A stretch of 63,599 bases of DNA, taken from assembly GCF_009711095.1 (NCBI RefSeq), contig NZ_WMJZ01000007.1, positions 1 to 63,599 of the forward strand, in the 5' to 3' direction. The DNA is from Intestinirhabdus alba. Its GTDB lineage: Bacteria; Pseudomonadota; Gammaproteobacteria; Enterobacterales; Enterobacteriaceae. The position numbers and the translations under genes are program-made. The notes under the pieces are model-generated. The model was not told the DNA's origin and did no database searches. It worked only from the letters and a program-made list of their open reading frames with translations. Positions 9,599 through 21,230 of this stretch are shown one piece after another; within the stretch, counting starts at the first letter, position 1, and every line of letters starts with the position of its first letter.

Positions 9599-9787
9599 AT
9601 TTCTGATTATATTCACTTCAGGTGCCCATGCTGCCATGGTTCACAGTACAGAACATCAACTTTTGATGTAACTGAAAGCAATCCGTTTGGTGCGAAATGT
9701 ATCTTCTGTAAATCGCCAATGATTACGTTTGATCATATTGCCGCTCTCGCTTCTTCAGGCGCTGGCACGCTGGATTTTCGCAAGTAA
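9599..9787 (+). CDS. ymcF: YmcF/YnfQ-like small cold-shock protein with apparent ATT start
   Basis: Directly after the cold-shock gene an open frame reads (M)SDYIHFRCPCCHGSQY and continues to LDFRK, then TAA: 62 codons. It carries two CxxC pairs (CPCC and CIFC), a small zinc-ribbon pattern. This agrees in length and sequence with E. coli YmcF and YnfQ, small proteins encoded directly behind cspG and its paralogue and, as I recall, found by proteomics of cold-shocked cells. There is no ATG, GTG or TTG at the right place; ATT at 9599-9601 sits 8 bases after GAGG (9587-9590), which overlaps the stop of the upstream gene. ATT initiation and translational coupling are therefore inferred. Confidence 0.75.
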   Translation: MSDYIHFRCPCCHGSQYRTSTFDVTESNPFGAKCIFCKSPMITFDHIAALASSGAGTLDFRK

Positions 9788-9845
9788 ATACCCGCTGCGC
9801 GTGCCGGGCTAAACTGAGCGGCTGACGATTGCGCCACTATTAATC

Positions 9846-9880
9846 ATCCGGGAATGCCTGTCATTTCCGGATTTTTTATT
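9846..9880 (+). terminator. Rho-independent terminator of the cold-shock operon
   Basis: ATCCGGGAATG, a 5-base loop, then CATTTCCGGAT form an 11-bp stem with one mismatched pair, followed directly by a T-rich tract. It lies 58 bases beyond the YmcF-like stop codon. Confidence 0.75.
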
Positions 9881-10673
9881 GCTGTTAGCCAGCATTTCTT
9901 TAGTAGATATTTACCAGAGGCGGCATTGTCGCGTCAGTCTGAACGTGAGCAGCAACCGGTGCGTATGGTCTGAGCCACCCTTTTCGGGCTTTATCCCACG
10001 GTTCAGAAACTCACCGTCAGGGGCTGATGCAGACGTAAAGCCTGAGGATCGTGAACGAACGCCAGCCTTCTGTCTTCAATGATTACGGGCATAATTCATT
10101 AACCTGAAAGGTATCCATTCATAACGCATGGCATCTTGAGTAAATTTTAAATTACTCTGCTGAATAATATCGCTGTTTTCGCGTCATACTACTCTTTCGC
10201 AGACGGCTACCCCTTTTGTGGTTTACATCTGCCAAAGCTAATAAAGAAACCCATTTTTAAATTGCTAAAAACGACGTGCCGGCTAGGTTTAATTCATCGG
10301 ATAGCCACTGATTTTGGATTGAGCGATATTCTGAAAATTAACAGGCGCATCTATCACCTGGCCTGAGGGTTGTTTTTACTTCTCCCTAACCAAAAGAAAT
10401 CAAAAGGTTTTTTCTGTGTGACCGTTTTATGGCAACAGTCTCTGAAATGTACCCGGATACTATCACGCTATTTGTGCGTTTTGTTTATGATTTATTGAGG
10501 TTGGATATGAAGTTATATATTCATTCCTGTTTTAGACTGCACGTGCGTTTCCCTAAGCCTCGCTCTGACGGGCCAGCGCTCAGGACAATTTACGTTTTGT
10601 CATGCAACTTGAACTATTTAAGACACAGCTTCTTGAAATAACGATTATTTTAAACACGGATGGATGTATAAAT
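9881..10673. other. Gene-poor AT-rich stretch with a repeat end
   Basis: No convincing gene, start signal or conserved protein pattern in either strand. Only the last part is recognisable: TGCAACTTGAACTATTTAAG (10602-10621) resembles the end of the palindromic repeats found near 47.8 and 50.2 kb. It separates the cold-shock operon from the autotransporter. Confidence 0.4.
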
Positions 10674-13600
10674 ATGAAAAAACTTCTTATAACGGCGGCG
10701 TTAACCGGTTTATTTGCCAGCCATCACGCCTGGGCCGGGGAACGTCACTTGATTTATAGCCCGCAAAACAGCGCGGTGTTTGAGGTGCGCTTTTTTGACG
10801 TTGGCGACGGCCCGTTTATACCGGACTGGCCGTCACCAGTGGTATCCAGCTGGGATCTGAATCGGCAGCAAAAAGAAAAGATACTTGATGCCATGCGCTA
10901 CTGGGCCGGGATTATCACCCCCATACCCGGGCAATTACCCGCCATTATCAATGTCGGTACGTTTGACGTTGAGAATGCCGCCGGTACTAGCGGTCTCGTA
11001 TCCGATGGTGTTATCACCCTGACTCAGCTACAGGGGGCTTTGAGCGGTATTGATACCGGAGAGTTAACCTTTGGTTCACATGCTCAGTTCATTATGGGGA
11101 AACTGGATTTTGACGACGTTCCGTATGTTCCCGCGCAGCTGCCGCGCACCGGAAAGACCGATCTGGTCAGCGTCGCGGTTCATGAGCTGGCCCACGGTCT
11201 GGGCATCATGAGCCAGGTTAACGACTGGCGGGGATGGGGAACATACACGCCGGCATTCCAGGCCTTCCCTTTAGGCCCCTGGGCCAGCCATCTGCGGGAT
11301 GATAACGGTCAGGCTGCCCGGCCAGGGCAGGTCATATTGTGCCGTGGATGCAATAATCCATGGGACCCGCGCGGCTTTGATGTACGGCGCGATCAGGGCT
11401 ATTTCACCGGCAAATATGTTGATGAAGTGCTCGCAGGTGCGATGCCTGGCGTACCGGTAAAAATGCTGACGGAAAACGGTTGGGTTGATAATAATTATAT
11501 GAGCCATATCGAGCTGAAGAACAGCATGATGAGCCACCAGAACTACCGCAACTACACCACCTTTATGGAAGCGGAGCTGGCGCTGCTGCAGGATATGGGA
11601 TATCAGATCGATCGGCGCAACTTCTTCGGCTTTTCGCTCTATGGCAGCGGGCAGACGCTGATTAACCAGAATGGATACTTTTTGCGTAACCAGCAGGGCG
11701 ATGGCTATCTGGCGGAACGCTATAATACCGCGACGCAGGGGCTTGGGCTGCACGTTTATGGCAGCAATAACCGCGTGTTTCAGCAGGCGAATCTGCTGAC
11801 GGCAGGCGCTGGCGGTGCCGGTATTCGTATCGATGGGCAAAATAATACGCTGAGCATCGAGCCAGGAACCCGGGTTTACGCCGATGGGCCTAATGGACGG
11901 GGAATAATGTTTACCTACGGTAAACAGCATAATCTTATTCAGCGCGGCGACGTTCAGGCGCAGGGAGATAACGGCATCGCCATTAGCTTCGATTTTGGCA
12001 ATAACCTCCTGGGTAACGAGACGGAGTATCGCGGCTCCTGGCTCCATACCGTAGGTGGTTATACTGCGGCACCCTTACCTGAGCTGCAGGGTGCCCTGGT
12101 TGACAATGTCGACATCAGCGGGCGAGTCGCCGGTAAAGATGCCGCGATATATATTTCACCCAACGCGCTGGTCGGTAATATTTCGCTATTAAACGGTGCC
12201 AGGCTGGAGGGAAATATTTATTCAGAATATAACCAGAAAAATTTCTATGGTCAGCAGCGATTAACGCAGCTCTCTTTCGGACGCCTGGCCAATGAGCAAG
12301 GTCAGGCGACGGATCGTCCCGATCCCAACTTTACCCTGAACTACCGCGGCAATATCGAAGGTATTAACAATCTGGCGTTAAGCGCGCGCGGAGGAAAAAC
12401 CTCGCTTAACGGCGTCTATCAGATTTACAGCATGTATATTGCGCCTGGCGCAACGCTGGCCGGTAACGGCAGCTACACCCTCAATCGGGATGGGTATTTT
12501 GTGAATGACGGCATTCTCACGCCGGGCAATTCATATGGGCAAATCACCATCGTCGGTAACTATCAGCAGGGTGACAGCGGACAGCTGCTGCTGGAGGTCG
12601 ATGGTCGCGGTGGGCATGATACGCTGAAGATTGACGGTCATGCGCAGCTTGGCGGCCAGCTAACGTTTGTGCCGCAGCCCGGCTGGTATGCGGCAGACTG
12701 GCGGCTGGATTCGCAGGCTTTACTCCCGGCCGCCTCGTACAGCGGTCAATTCAGCGAGGTAAACAGCCTGCACAGCTCGCCCACGCTGGCGCTACGGGCG
12801 GCGTCTCTGAAAGGGAATGGTCTGCAGTTCACGATGCAGCGCGCCGCTAATGCTTACAGCCAGTATGCGCCGGACGACAATGCGCGACGGGTGGGCGAGG
12901 CGCTGGATAAAATTGTGTCGATAGCCGATTCGGATATACAGCCGCTGTACCGTACTCTGGATTTTTCAGCTGCCGACGGCGGAAGTATCCGCAGCGCTTT
13001 GCAGCAGCTGACCCCGGCAGCCTGGAGCGCCATGCTTGCCAGCTCTCTTCATCGTGAACAGCAGATAACGCGGATTGTCAGCGACACCGATCCCGCGGTG
13101 ACGCCGACGCGGCTGGCGGAGGGCCAGTGGCACAGCTTTGCCATCCCCTTTGGCGGCGGCTCGTGGCAACAGCGGCAGGGGAGTCGTGTTGGTTACAGCG
13201 CCCGCAGCTATGGCGTATTGTTTGGCGCTGAAAAGCAAAATGAGCAGGACGACAACTGGATCTATGGCTTTCATGGTGCCGTCAGCGGCCAGTCGGTGAC
13301 GGTGAAATCCCCAGAAAATGCGCATGGCAAAACCACCGCGTTCAACCTGGGGCTTCAGGCGCGTTACGGTTCTGAAAGACCCGAAGGGCTCTATTTATTC
13401 GGCAATGGCCGGTTCGGCATTGAAGAGAAGCGGCTGGAGCGGCGCATTAATGTCGACACCTACGGAGCAGGCCACCAGGCCAGCTGGACCGGATTAACCG
13501 GCTCCCTTACGGGCGGCGGAGGCTATCGCTGGGCGTTAAATGATACGTTAAGCGCCGGGCCGGTAGCATCATTAAACTACACGCTGTTACATCGCCCTGG

Positions 13601-13982
13601 CGTGAAGGAGAGCGGCGATGACGGCACCCGACTGATGCTGGATGCGCAGAACTTCAACTCGCTGCGCTCGAGTATCGGGGTAAAAGGGAACTGGGCTATG
13701 CCGCTTGCTTCCGGAGGCGCGTTCGCGGCCAGGATGCAGCTTACCTGGGAACATGAACTGCTGGATGGCGACGCCACGCAGCACGCTTCGTTCGTCAACT
13801 ATCGTAGCGCAAAATTTCACGCCAAAAATCAGGTGACACCCCGCGACGCGCTGGGGGTAAAAGCGGGAATAAGCTACAAAATCAATCCCGACGTTGCGTT
13901 GGATATCGCAATTGAAAGCGAAGGATTGCGTTCCGGCTATAGCGCGGTGGCGGGAAATTTGTCCGCCTCATGGCGTTTCTGA
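10674..13982 (+). CDS. Autotransporter with a zinc-metalloprotease-like passenger
   Basis: 1102-residue type Va autotransporter. MKKLLITAALTGLFASHHAWA is a signal peptide, so the start is set here and not 24 codons upstream. The passenger contains HELAHGLG (His170, Glu171, His174, Gly177), a zinc-protease core; in metzincins a third His follows at 180, but here it is Ser. Residues about 320-650 form a repetitive parallel beta-helix-like stretch (GNIS, GRLANE, NGVYQIYS, LAGNGSY, DGILTPGNSYG). The last roughly 280 residues, from WHSFAIPFGGG onward, form the outer-membrane barrel and end in SWRF, the typical terminal aromatic. Probably surface-exposed or released; the substrate is unknown. Confidence 0.85.
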   Translation: MKKLLITAALTGLFASHHAWAGERHLIYSPQNSAVFEVRFFDVGDGPFIPDWPSPVVSSWDLNRQQKEKILDAMRYWAGIITPIPGQLPAIINVGTFDVENAAGTSGLVSDGVITLTQLQGALSGIDTGELTFGSHAQFIMGKLDFDDVPYVPAQLPRTGKTDLVSVAVHELAHGLGIMSQVNDWRGWGTYTPAFQAFPLGPWASHLRDDNGQAARPGQVILCRGCNNPWDPRGFDVRRDQGYFTGKYVDEVLAGAMPGVPVKMLTENGWVDNNYMSHIELKNSMMSHQNYRNYTTFMEAELALLQDMGYQIDRRNFFGFSLYGSGQTLINQNGYFLRNQQGDGYLAERYNTATQGLGLHVYGSNNRVFQQANLLTAGAGGAGIRIDGQNNTLSIEPGTRVYADGPNGRGIMFTYGKQHNLIQRGDVQAQGDNGIAISFDFGNNLLGNETEYRGSWLHTVGGYTAAPLPELQGALVDNVDISGRVAGKDAAIYISPNALVGNISLLNGARLEGNIYSEYNQKNFYGQQRLTQLSFGRLANEQGQATDRPDPNFTLNYRGNIEGINNLALSARGGKTSLNGVYQIYSMYIAPGATLAGNGSYTLNRDGYFVNDGILTPGNSYGQITIVGNYQQGDSGQLLLEVDGRGGHDTLKIDGHAQLGGQLTFVPQPGWYAADWRLDSQALLPAASYSGQFSEVNSLHSSPTLALRAASLKGNGLQFTMQRAANAYSQYAPDDNARRVGEALDKIVSIADSDIQPLYRTLDFSAADGGSIRSALQQLTPAAWSAMLASSLHREQQITRIVSDTDPAVTPTRLAEGQWHSFAIPFGGGSWQQRQGSRVGYSARSYGVLFGAEKQNEQDDNWIYGFHGAVSGQSVTVKSPENAHGKTTAFNLGLQARYGSERPEGLYLFGNGRFGIEEKRLERRINVDTYGAGHQASWTGLTGSLTGGGGYRWALNDTLSAGPVASLNYTLLHRPGVKESGDDGTRLMLDAQNFNSLRSSIGVKGNWAMPLASGGAFAARMQLTWEHELLDGDATQHASFVNYRSAKFHAKNQVTPRDALGVKAGISYKINPDVALDIAIESEGLRSGYSAVAGNLSASWRF

Positions 13983-14070
13983 TCCCTGAGAATAAAAGGA
14001 GATTCGGCAGGCCGTAATTTACTGGGTTACCGGAGAGCCTTATCCCTTGCCGCCGCGTGCGGCAAACCGT

Positions 14071-14108
14071 GGTCAAAGAGGTGGCGTTGAGCCTCTTTGA
14101 CCATTTTT
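14071..14108 (+). terminator. Terminator after the autotransporter gene
   Basis: GGTCAAAGAGG and CCTCTTTGACC form a perfect 11-bp stem with a 10-base loop, followed by ATTTTTA. Confidence 0.75.
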
Positions 14109-14321
14109 ACTATCCCGTGATATTTCACGCCACGGCCCGTCGATTGTGTGCAATACCTAAATAATTGCCAAACAGCGTTTAAAATGAGTTTTGCTGAGAA
14201 GCTGATACCTGTTAGCTTTTATTGCCTGAAACCTGGACCCTCAGGGCTATTTTGCCTGCTATGTTAAATCCGGGCAGCGTACGCAAAAAACGCATCTTTA
14301 GTTAATCACAAGGTCAGAGCA
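14109..14321. other. Intergenic stretch without a gene
   Basis: Nothing coding is visible between the autotransporter terminator and the small lipoprotein. A TACCTAAATAATTGCCA block at about 14153-14169 recalls the ends of the palindromic repeats seen elsewhere. Confidence 0.4.
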
Positions 14322-14627
14322 ATGAAAAAATTACTTTTAACCGGCGTCGCCGTTATTTTACTTGCCGGCTGCGCGCAGTCTCGTCCACTGTCGTCTTATA
14401 ATGATATTGATCTTTGTACTCTTAAGGGTCGATCTATAGGTTATGGTGATATTAAGATTATGCCCAGGATTCTGGCTGAGTTCACCCGCCGGGGAACACT
14501 CTCTATCAGTGAGGCGGATTGTGAAACCTATATTCAGACCGCAAAACAGAACGCGCAAATCGATATACAAAATAACCGGGATGTGCTGAACCAGCTTGCG
14601 CGATCGGAGGAAAAGAAATCGCGTTAA
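14322..14627 (+). CDS. Small lipoprotein of unknown function
   Basis: 101 residues with a lipoprotein signal, MKKLLLTGVAVILLAGC; LAGC is the lipobox, so it is probably anchored in the inner or outer membrane. After the Cys come about 80 soluble residues, including DLCTLKGRSIGYGD and CETYIQTAKQNAQ, with three further cysteines in the gene product. AAGGTCAGAGCA precedes the ATG. The gene stands alone and I do not recognise a family. Confidence 0.75.
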   Translation: MKKLLLTGVAVILLAGCAQSRPLSSYNDIDLCTLKGRSIGYGDIKIMPRILAEFTRRGTLSISEADCETYIQTAKQNAQIDIQNNRDVLNQLARSEEKKSR

Positions 14628-15284
14628 GCAACGATGGGCAAAGCGTTATTATCCGGCGCGATAACCTGAACTCATCCGCATAATTTTTGATGGCGTAAAT
14701 GAAATCGAAACATCACGTCTAACTCGTTACTGATGTTTCGATTCTCAGTAGTTCAGGCAGGCTTTCCTTTAATTTTATGTTTTTCCATACAGAGAATCTT
14801 TGAGTGAGTATGCCAGAACAGGGTTCTAACCGATCATGGTTTTTGTTGCTATGTTACATTTATAGCTGACTACGGCATGAGAACCGGCCACAGCGCAGGC
14901 TTAATAATACTTCCCAGATAACCCTGGTCTCCCCATTTTTCAGCAGTCTGGCACTCCTGCATGACTCTTTCAGGATGCGCGATAAATGTTTCCCGGATCT
15001 GTTTTTTACGGCTACCGGAATCATCATGATTGAAGCATTGACCCGATCCACCGAATTAAATTCACGAAGCATGGTGAATTCTGTTGCCTTTATAAAAATA
15101 TCCAGGTTACCCGTTACTACAACGTCAATATCGAAGTACAGCAGATCCTGATCGCCAATGACCGGGTGTGCTCCACCAGCCAGGCCAGTTATTTATGCGT
15201 AACTCTCTGATACTCAGTAAATTATAACTTTTACAAACAGATAACGACTTGATACCATACCCCCCTATAGTATCAGGAGGGCGT
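14628..15284. other. Long intergenic region with inverted repeat and possible coding relic
   Basis: No intact gene. AATCGAAACATC (14703-14714) and GATGTTTCGATT (14732-14743) form a perfect 12-bp inverted repeat. A frame from about 15085 to 15203 reads YKNIQVTRYYNVNIEVQQ and on to STSQASYLCVTL, which looks protein-like but lacks a start; it may be a gene remnant. The right end holds the frmR operator. Confidence 0.4.
15251..15274 (+). promoter_or_regulatory. FrmR-type operator
   Basis: GATAC-N14-GTATC with a central run of six C (ATACCCCCCTATAG). This is the G/C-tract inverted repeat bound by CsoR/RcnR/FrmR-family repressors, placed 10 bases before the frmR ATG. Confidence 0.75.
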
Positions 15285-15560
15285 ATGCCGCATTCACCTG
15301 CAGATAAAAAACGTATCCTCACCCGCGTTCGTCGTATTCGCGGGCAGGTTGAGGCGCTTGAACGGGCGCTGGCCTCCGGCGAACCCTGCCTGGCTATCCT
15401 GCAGCAGATTGCCGCCGTGCGCGGTGCCGCCAACGGTCTGATGGGCGAAATGGTGGAGATCCACCTGAAGGACGAACTGGTCAGCGGGGAGACCACCCCC
15501 GATCAGCGCGCCGTTCGCATGGCTGAAGTCGGCCACCTTCTCCGCGCTTATCTAAAATAG
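15285..15560 (+). CDS. frmR: Formaldehyde-responsive repressor FrmR
   Basis: 91-residue all-helical repressor of the CsoR/RcnR family, the same length as E. coli FrmR. The residues needed for formaldehyde sensing are present: Pro2, Cys35 and His60; formaldehyde cross-links Pro2 to Cys35 and releases DNA. The start is the ATG after AGGAGGGCGT, which puts Pro at position 2; an upstream in-frame start would destroy the sensor. It overlaps no gene and is followed 33 bases later by frmA. It should repress frmRA through the operator at 15251-15274. Confidence 0.93.
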   Translation: MPHSPADKKRILTRVRRIRGQVEALERALASGEPCLAILQQIAAVRGAANGLMGEMVEIHLKDELVSGETTPDQRAVRMAEVGHLLRAYLK

Positions 15561-16712
<1,152 letters not shown>

Positions 16713-16774
16713 CCAGCACCTTCTGCCGGATTTCAGGTGGTGTCCGACCCGATAGAGGGACACCGCCTAATCGA

Positions 16775-17701
16775 TCAGAATTGCGGCATCGTTTTCCGGA
16801 TGGCGTTAATCAACGCCTGCGCCCCGGAGGAGAGGGGCGAATCCACGCGGGTCAGAATGCCGACAGGCTCCCCCGCGCCGTGGGTTGGAACCGGTAGCGA
16901 CACCAGCGTCGCCTGGCGCAAATCCTCTTTTACCGCGCCGGAGGGCACGAACCAGACATAGTCATACTCCACCGTCAGCTGGCGCGACAGCGACGCCGAC
17001 AGCGTCTCGATACAGCCGGAGGGGAGCTTACAGCCCTCGCTTTGCAGCAGCGCCTCGGCGTTCTGGCGCGGCACCGTGCCCTTCGGCGAGATAACCACCG
17101 GCCACTCCATCACATGGCTGAGGGTCACCGTCTGCTGCAGCAACGGGTGGCCGGGGCGTACCACCAGCTTCAGCGACTCCAGAAACAGCAGCTCATAATT
17201 GAGGCCGCTCATCAGCTCCGGGTCCGACATCCGCCCTATGCCGATATCGATCTCAGCGGATTTTAATCCCGCCAGCAGCATGGTGTTATTCATGGTGGCC
17301 ACCTGCAGCGTGACCTCTTTCTGCTGCTGATGAAACAGGCCAATCGCCGTCGGAAGAATGCCCAGCGCGGCGGTCGGCAGCGCACCGATGCGCACCACGG
17401 CACTATCCAGCCCGGCCCTGCGGTTCAGCGCCAGCCCGGCGGTGTTCAGCGCGTCCAGCACCTTTACCGCGTGGATCAGAAACTGTTCGCCGGACGGAGT
17501 AAGCTGCGCCCCAAGGCGGCCGCGCTCAAACAGGCGGGTGCCGGTCAGTTGCTCCAGCTCGTTTAGCGTCTTCGACAGCGCCGGCTGGCTGAGGCTGAGG
17601 GTTTCTGCCGCGCGTCCCAGGGTTCCTTGTTGAGCAACGGCGACAAAAGTATGTAGGTGGCGCAGACGAATGCGCTGACTGAACAGGCTATTTTTTTCCA
17701 T
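16775..17701 (-). CDS. pcaQ: LysR-type regulator of protocatechuate genes, PcaQ-like
   Basis: 308-residue LysR regulator: winged helix-turn-helix at residues about 10-70 (LRHLHTFVAVAQQGTLGRAA, then LSLSQPALSKTLNELE) and a periplasmic-binding-protein-like effector domain. The N-terminus and overall sequence are of the PcaQ type, which activates protocatechuate genes in response to a pathway intermediate. It is placed 207 bases downstream of pcaG on the same strand. The gap lets it have its own promoter. The effector is not visible in the sequence. Confidence 0.8.
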   Translation of the reverse strand: MEKNSLFSQRIRLRHLHTFVAVAQQGTLGRAAETLSLSQPALSKTLNELEQLTGTRLFERGRLGAQLTPSGEQFLIHAVKVLDALNTAGLALNRRAGLDSAVVRIGALPTAALGILPTAIGLFHQQQKEVTLQVATMNNTMLLAGLKSAEIDIGIGRMSDPELMSGLNYELLFLESLKLVVRPGHPLLQQTVTLSHVMEWPVVISPKGTVPRQNAEALLQSEGCKLPSGCIETLSASLSRQLTVEYDYVWFVPSGAVKEDLRQATLVSLPVPTHGAGEPVGILTRVDSPLSSGAQALINAIRKTMPQF

Positions 17702-17908
17702 AAGCGATGTTAAAAACAGAGCCGTAGCGGTGACAAGTTAAGTTATTTGCTTTTGATAACCTCATTGCAAATTATTATTAACATTTAATGCAATTGAGTT
17801 ACAGCTATTTGTGTCGTCACGTTTATCCGCCAGGAGGCCGGGGAGGAGAAAAGGGGCGTCGGTGCCGGCCCCGCCAGCAGAGGCAGGGCGGCAACGGCAG
17901 AACGCGGG

Positions 17909-18528
17909 TCACAGGTCGAAAAAGACCGTTTCCTGTTCTCCCTGCAGGTGAATATCGAAGCGGTAGACGATCTCGTCCCCGCGTCGTTCACGCTGGCCGA
18001 TCAGGGTCTGGCGACGAACCTCCCATTCAATCAGGTTCAGCACCGGATCGCGTCGGTTGGCCTCCTGTTCATCGGAGAAGTACATGCGCGTGTTCAGGCC
18101 GATATTAATGCCGCGCGCCACGATCCACAGGTTAACGTGCGGGGCCATCGGGCGGCCGTCGCGTCCGGTGACCACGCCGGGCTTCACGGTTTCAAAGCGC
18201 CAGACGCCGCTGTCGAAGTCGGAGCAGCTCCGCCCCCAGCCGCGAAAATCAGCATCAACCGGCTTCTCCTCCTGCCGATCCGCCGGATGGTTATAGCGCC
18301 CGTGGGCGTTGGCCTGCCAGATCTCCAGCAGCACATCGCGTACCGGCGTGCCGGAGCCGTCAATCACCCGTCCTTCGATGGTAATCCGCTCGCCTTCGGT
18401 ATGGCTGTTGGCCAGCGTGGCGCAGAAGTTTTTCTCAAAAATATGAAATCCGGCGGCGTCCGGTGCCAGTCCGATATGGACGTAAGGACCGGCGGTTTGC
18501 GAGGCGGTTTCCGGGAAATAGCTTTTCA

Positions 18529-18529
<1 letters not shown>
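17909..18529 (-). CDS. pcaG: Protocatechuate 3,4-dioxygenase alpha subunit
   Basis: 206 residues, normal for the alpha chain of the intradiol dioxygenase that opens protocatechuate to 3-carboxy-cis,cis-muconate. It has the intradiol fold blocks TAGPYVHIG, VLLEIWQANAHGRYNHP and MYFSDE. The alpha chain lacks the full iron-ligand set, which is normal, as iron is bound by the beta chain. Its ATG shares one base with the pcaH stop (TAATG), so translation is coupled. No other genes of the beta-ketoadipate pathway are in the window. Confidence 0.93.
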
Positions 18530-19341
<812 letters not shown>

Positions 19342-19425
19342 TTAAAGTGAATTTACACCGGTTTTTATATAACCCCTGGCTATGGATTACGCCCTGAGCG
19401 CTGGCGCAGAGTGGATTTAGCAAAA

Positions 19426-19676
19426 GCAGGAGGTGCCGCAGTATGGTGCGCTGCTGGAATTGGTCGCCGGGTGCTGGAAAATAATCCCGGCCTGCATGAG
19501 GCGCTGATCAACGCCGACGAGCACCACGGCGCGATCCGCGTTGGAACTGTTCACCCTGCGACGGATGTTCGCGGTGATGGGCATGTATCCGGTCGGCTAT
19601 TACGCTCTCTCTTGATGAGTTTGCGCTGTACCCGCAGGCGGAGGAGCAAAGCAAACGGCGTTGCGGTCTGCTTTGA
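19426..19676 (+). pseudogene. ydcJ: Relic of ydcJ (DUF1338, 2-oxoadipate dioxygenase/decarboxylase family)
   Basis: About 250 bases keep scattered parts of a gene that should be about 1.3 kb. The 5' part gives EVPQYGALLELVA, then VLENNPGLHEALINADEHHG, AIRVGT and, in another frame, TLRRMFAVMGMYPVGYY. These jump straight to the C-terminus LDEFALYPQAEEQSKRRCGLL and a stop, as in YdcJ. At least three frame changes and a deletion of about 1 kb are needed. The position just upstream of opgD is where ydcJ stands in E. coli. Non-functional. Confidence 0.85.
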
Positions 19677-19703
19677 ACCCGGTATCCTGTAGGGATGTAA
19701 TAG

Positions 19704-21230
19704 TTGACGGAACAAAAGGATATGTTGCATTCCTCACACCCGCTGGTTGAAACCGCGCAGGGTAAACTTCTCGGCGTTACTGAGAACGATCTCCACGTCT
19801 GGCGCGGCATCCCCTTTGCCCAGCCGCCGGTCGGTGAACTGCGCTGGCGCGCGCCGCGGCCGGTTACGCCGTGGACGGAGGTGCGGCACGCCGGGCGCTT
19901 CTCCTGCGCCAGCTGGCAGGATATCGAATACTGCATGGAGATCGGCGGCGGCGATCCGGGCCACTTCTCAGAAGATTGTCTCTATCTCAACGTCTGGTCA
20001 CCGGCCGTGCGTCGCGCGCCGCTGCCGGTCATGGTCTGGCTGCACGGGGGCGGCTATACCCTTGGTGCCGGCAGCCTGCCGGTTTACGACGGCGGGGCGC
20101 TGGCGCGTCGCGAGGCGACGATCGTCACGGTCAATTACCGGCTGGGGCATCTGGGCTTTTTCGCACATCCGGCCCTCGACGGCGAGGAGGGCGAAATTAT
20201 TCATAACTTTGCCCTCCTCGATCAGATCGCCGCCCTGCGCTGGGTGCAGGAGAATATTGCCGCCTTCGGCGGCGATCCGCAGAACGTCACGCTGTTCGGC
20301 GAATCGGCCGGGGCGCGTAGCGTGCTGTCGCTGATGGCCTCGCCCCGGGCAAAGGGGCTGTTCCATAAGGCCATTGTCCAGAGCGCCTACACCCTGCCCG
20401 ATACTCCGCGCGAAGCGGCGCTGAAGAAGGGCGTGGCGCTGGCGGAGCATCTTAACCTGCCTGACGCCACCGCCGAACAGCTGCGGGCGATCCCGGCGGA
20501 GACCTTCTGGCCTCTTGGCGCGCCCTTTAACATAGCCCCAACGCCGATCGCCGGCGATGCGGTGCTACCTGAGCCGATGCTTGACGTCTTCTTCGCCGGA
20601 AAACAGCAGCCGATGCCGGTGCTGATTGGCTCCAACAGCGATGAAGCGAGCGTAATGGCGGTGTTCAACGTCGATCCTGCCGGTGAGATCGAGAAGCTGC
20701 GCCGTAAGCATCGTTTTGCCCTGGGGTTGATCCGGTTGCTCTATCCCGGCGTGAAGGGCGACGCCAGGCTGGGGCGTCAGGTCTGTCGCGACATGGCGTT
20801 TACCACTCTGGGCTACGTGGTGATGCAGGCGCAGCAGCGGGCGGGGGAGCCGTGCTGGCGCTACTGGTTCGACTACGTGGCCGAATCTGAGCACGAGACC
20901 TACCCCCACGGCACCTGGCACGGCAATGAGCTGCCGTACGTCTTCGATACCCTGACGCTGGCGGAGCCGACCCGACGCTATGCCAGCGCCGGCGATCTGG
21001 CTTTTGCCGCCCATGTCGCCGACTACTGGGTGAGTTTCGCCCGCCGTGCCGGCCGCGCCTGCGACGTGCTGCCGGGGCCGGTGCCCTGGCCCGCCTCGCT
21101 GTCCGGCCGGGATCGGCTGTTGCGTATCGGGCTGAACAAGTTTGCCGGTTTTAAGGTTGAGAAGCGCTTTATGCGCGCGCGGCTGGCGCTGTTTAAGCGG
21201 GTGATGAAGCACCACGTCAGCCTCGATTAG
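19704..21230 (+). CDS. Type B carboxylesterase/lipase family protein
   Basis: 508-residue alpha/beta-hydrolase of the carboxylesterase type B family (p-nitrobenzyl esterase-like). Oxyanion loop HGGG at 114-117, nucleophile elbow FGESAGA with Ser201, and the substrate-entrance motif [11 protein letters not shown]. No signal peptide, so probably cytoplasmic. TTG at 19704 is the longest start; ATG at 19722 (MLHSSHPLV) is a serious alternative, and neither ribosome site is strong. It sits between the ydcJ relic and opgD. It is not FrmB, which is a smaller esterase D-type protein, so it should not be taken as filling the frm pathway gap without test. Confidence 0.85.
   Translation: MTEQKDMLHSSHPLVETAQGKLLGVTENDLHVWRGIPFAQPPVGELRWRAPRPVTPWTEVRHAGRFSCASWQDIEYCMEIGGGDPGHFSEDCLYLNVWSPAVRRAPLPVMVWLHGGGYTLGAGSLPVYDGGALARREATIVTVNYRLGHLGFFAHPALDGEEGEIIHNFALLDQIAALRWVQENIAAFGGDPQNVTLFGESAGARSVLSLMASPRAKGLFHKAIVQSAYTLPDTPREAALKKGVALAEHLNLPDATAEQLRAIPAETFWPLGAPFNIAPTPIAGDAVLPEPMLDVFFAGKQQPMPVLIGSNSDEASVMAVFNVDPAGEIEKLRRKHRFALGLIRLLYPGVKGDARLGRQVCRDMAFTTLGYVVMQAQQRAGEPCWRYWFDYVAESEHETYPHGTWHGNELPYVFDTLTLAEPTRRYASAGDLAFAAHVADYWVSFARRAGRACDVLPGPVPWPASLSGRDRLLRIGLNKFAGFKVEKRFMRARLALFKRVMKHHVSLD

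Noticed and set aside
14860..15072. 70-codon minus-strand frame before frmR
   Set aside because: No ribosome site, no family resemblance, composition no better than chance.
19704..21230. Carboxylesterase as the missing FrmB
   Set aside because: It has the type B carboxylesterase plan (about 500 aa, GESAGA), whereas FrmB is an esterase D-like protein of about 280 aa.
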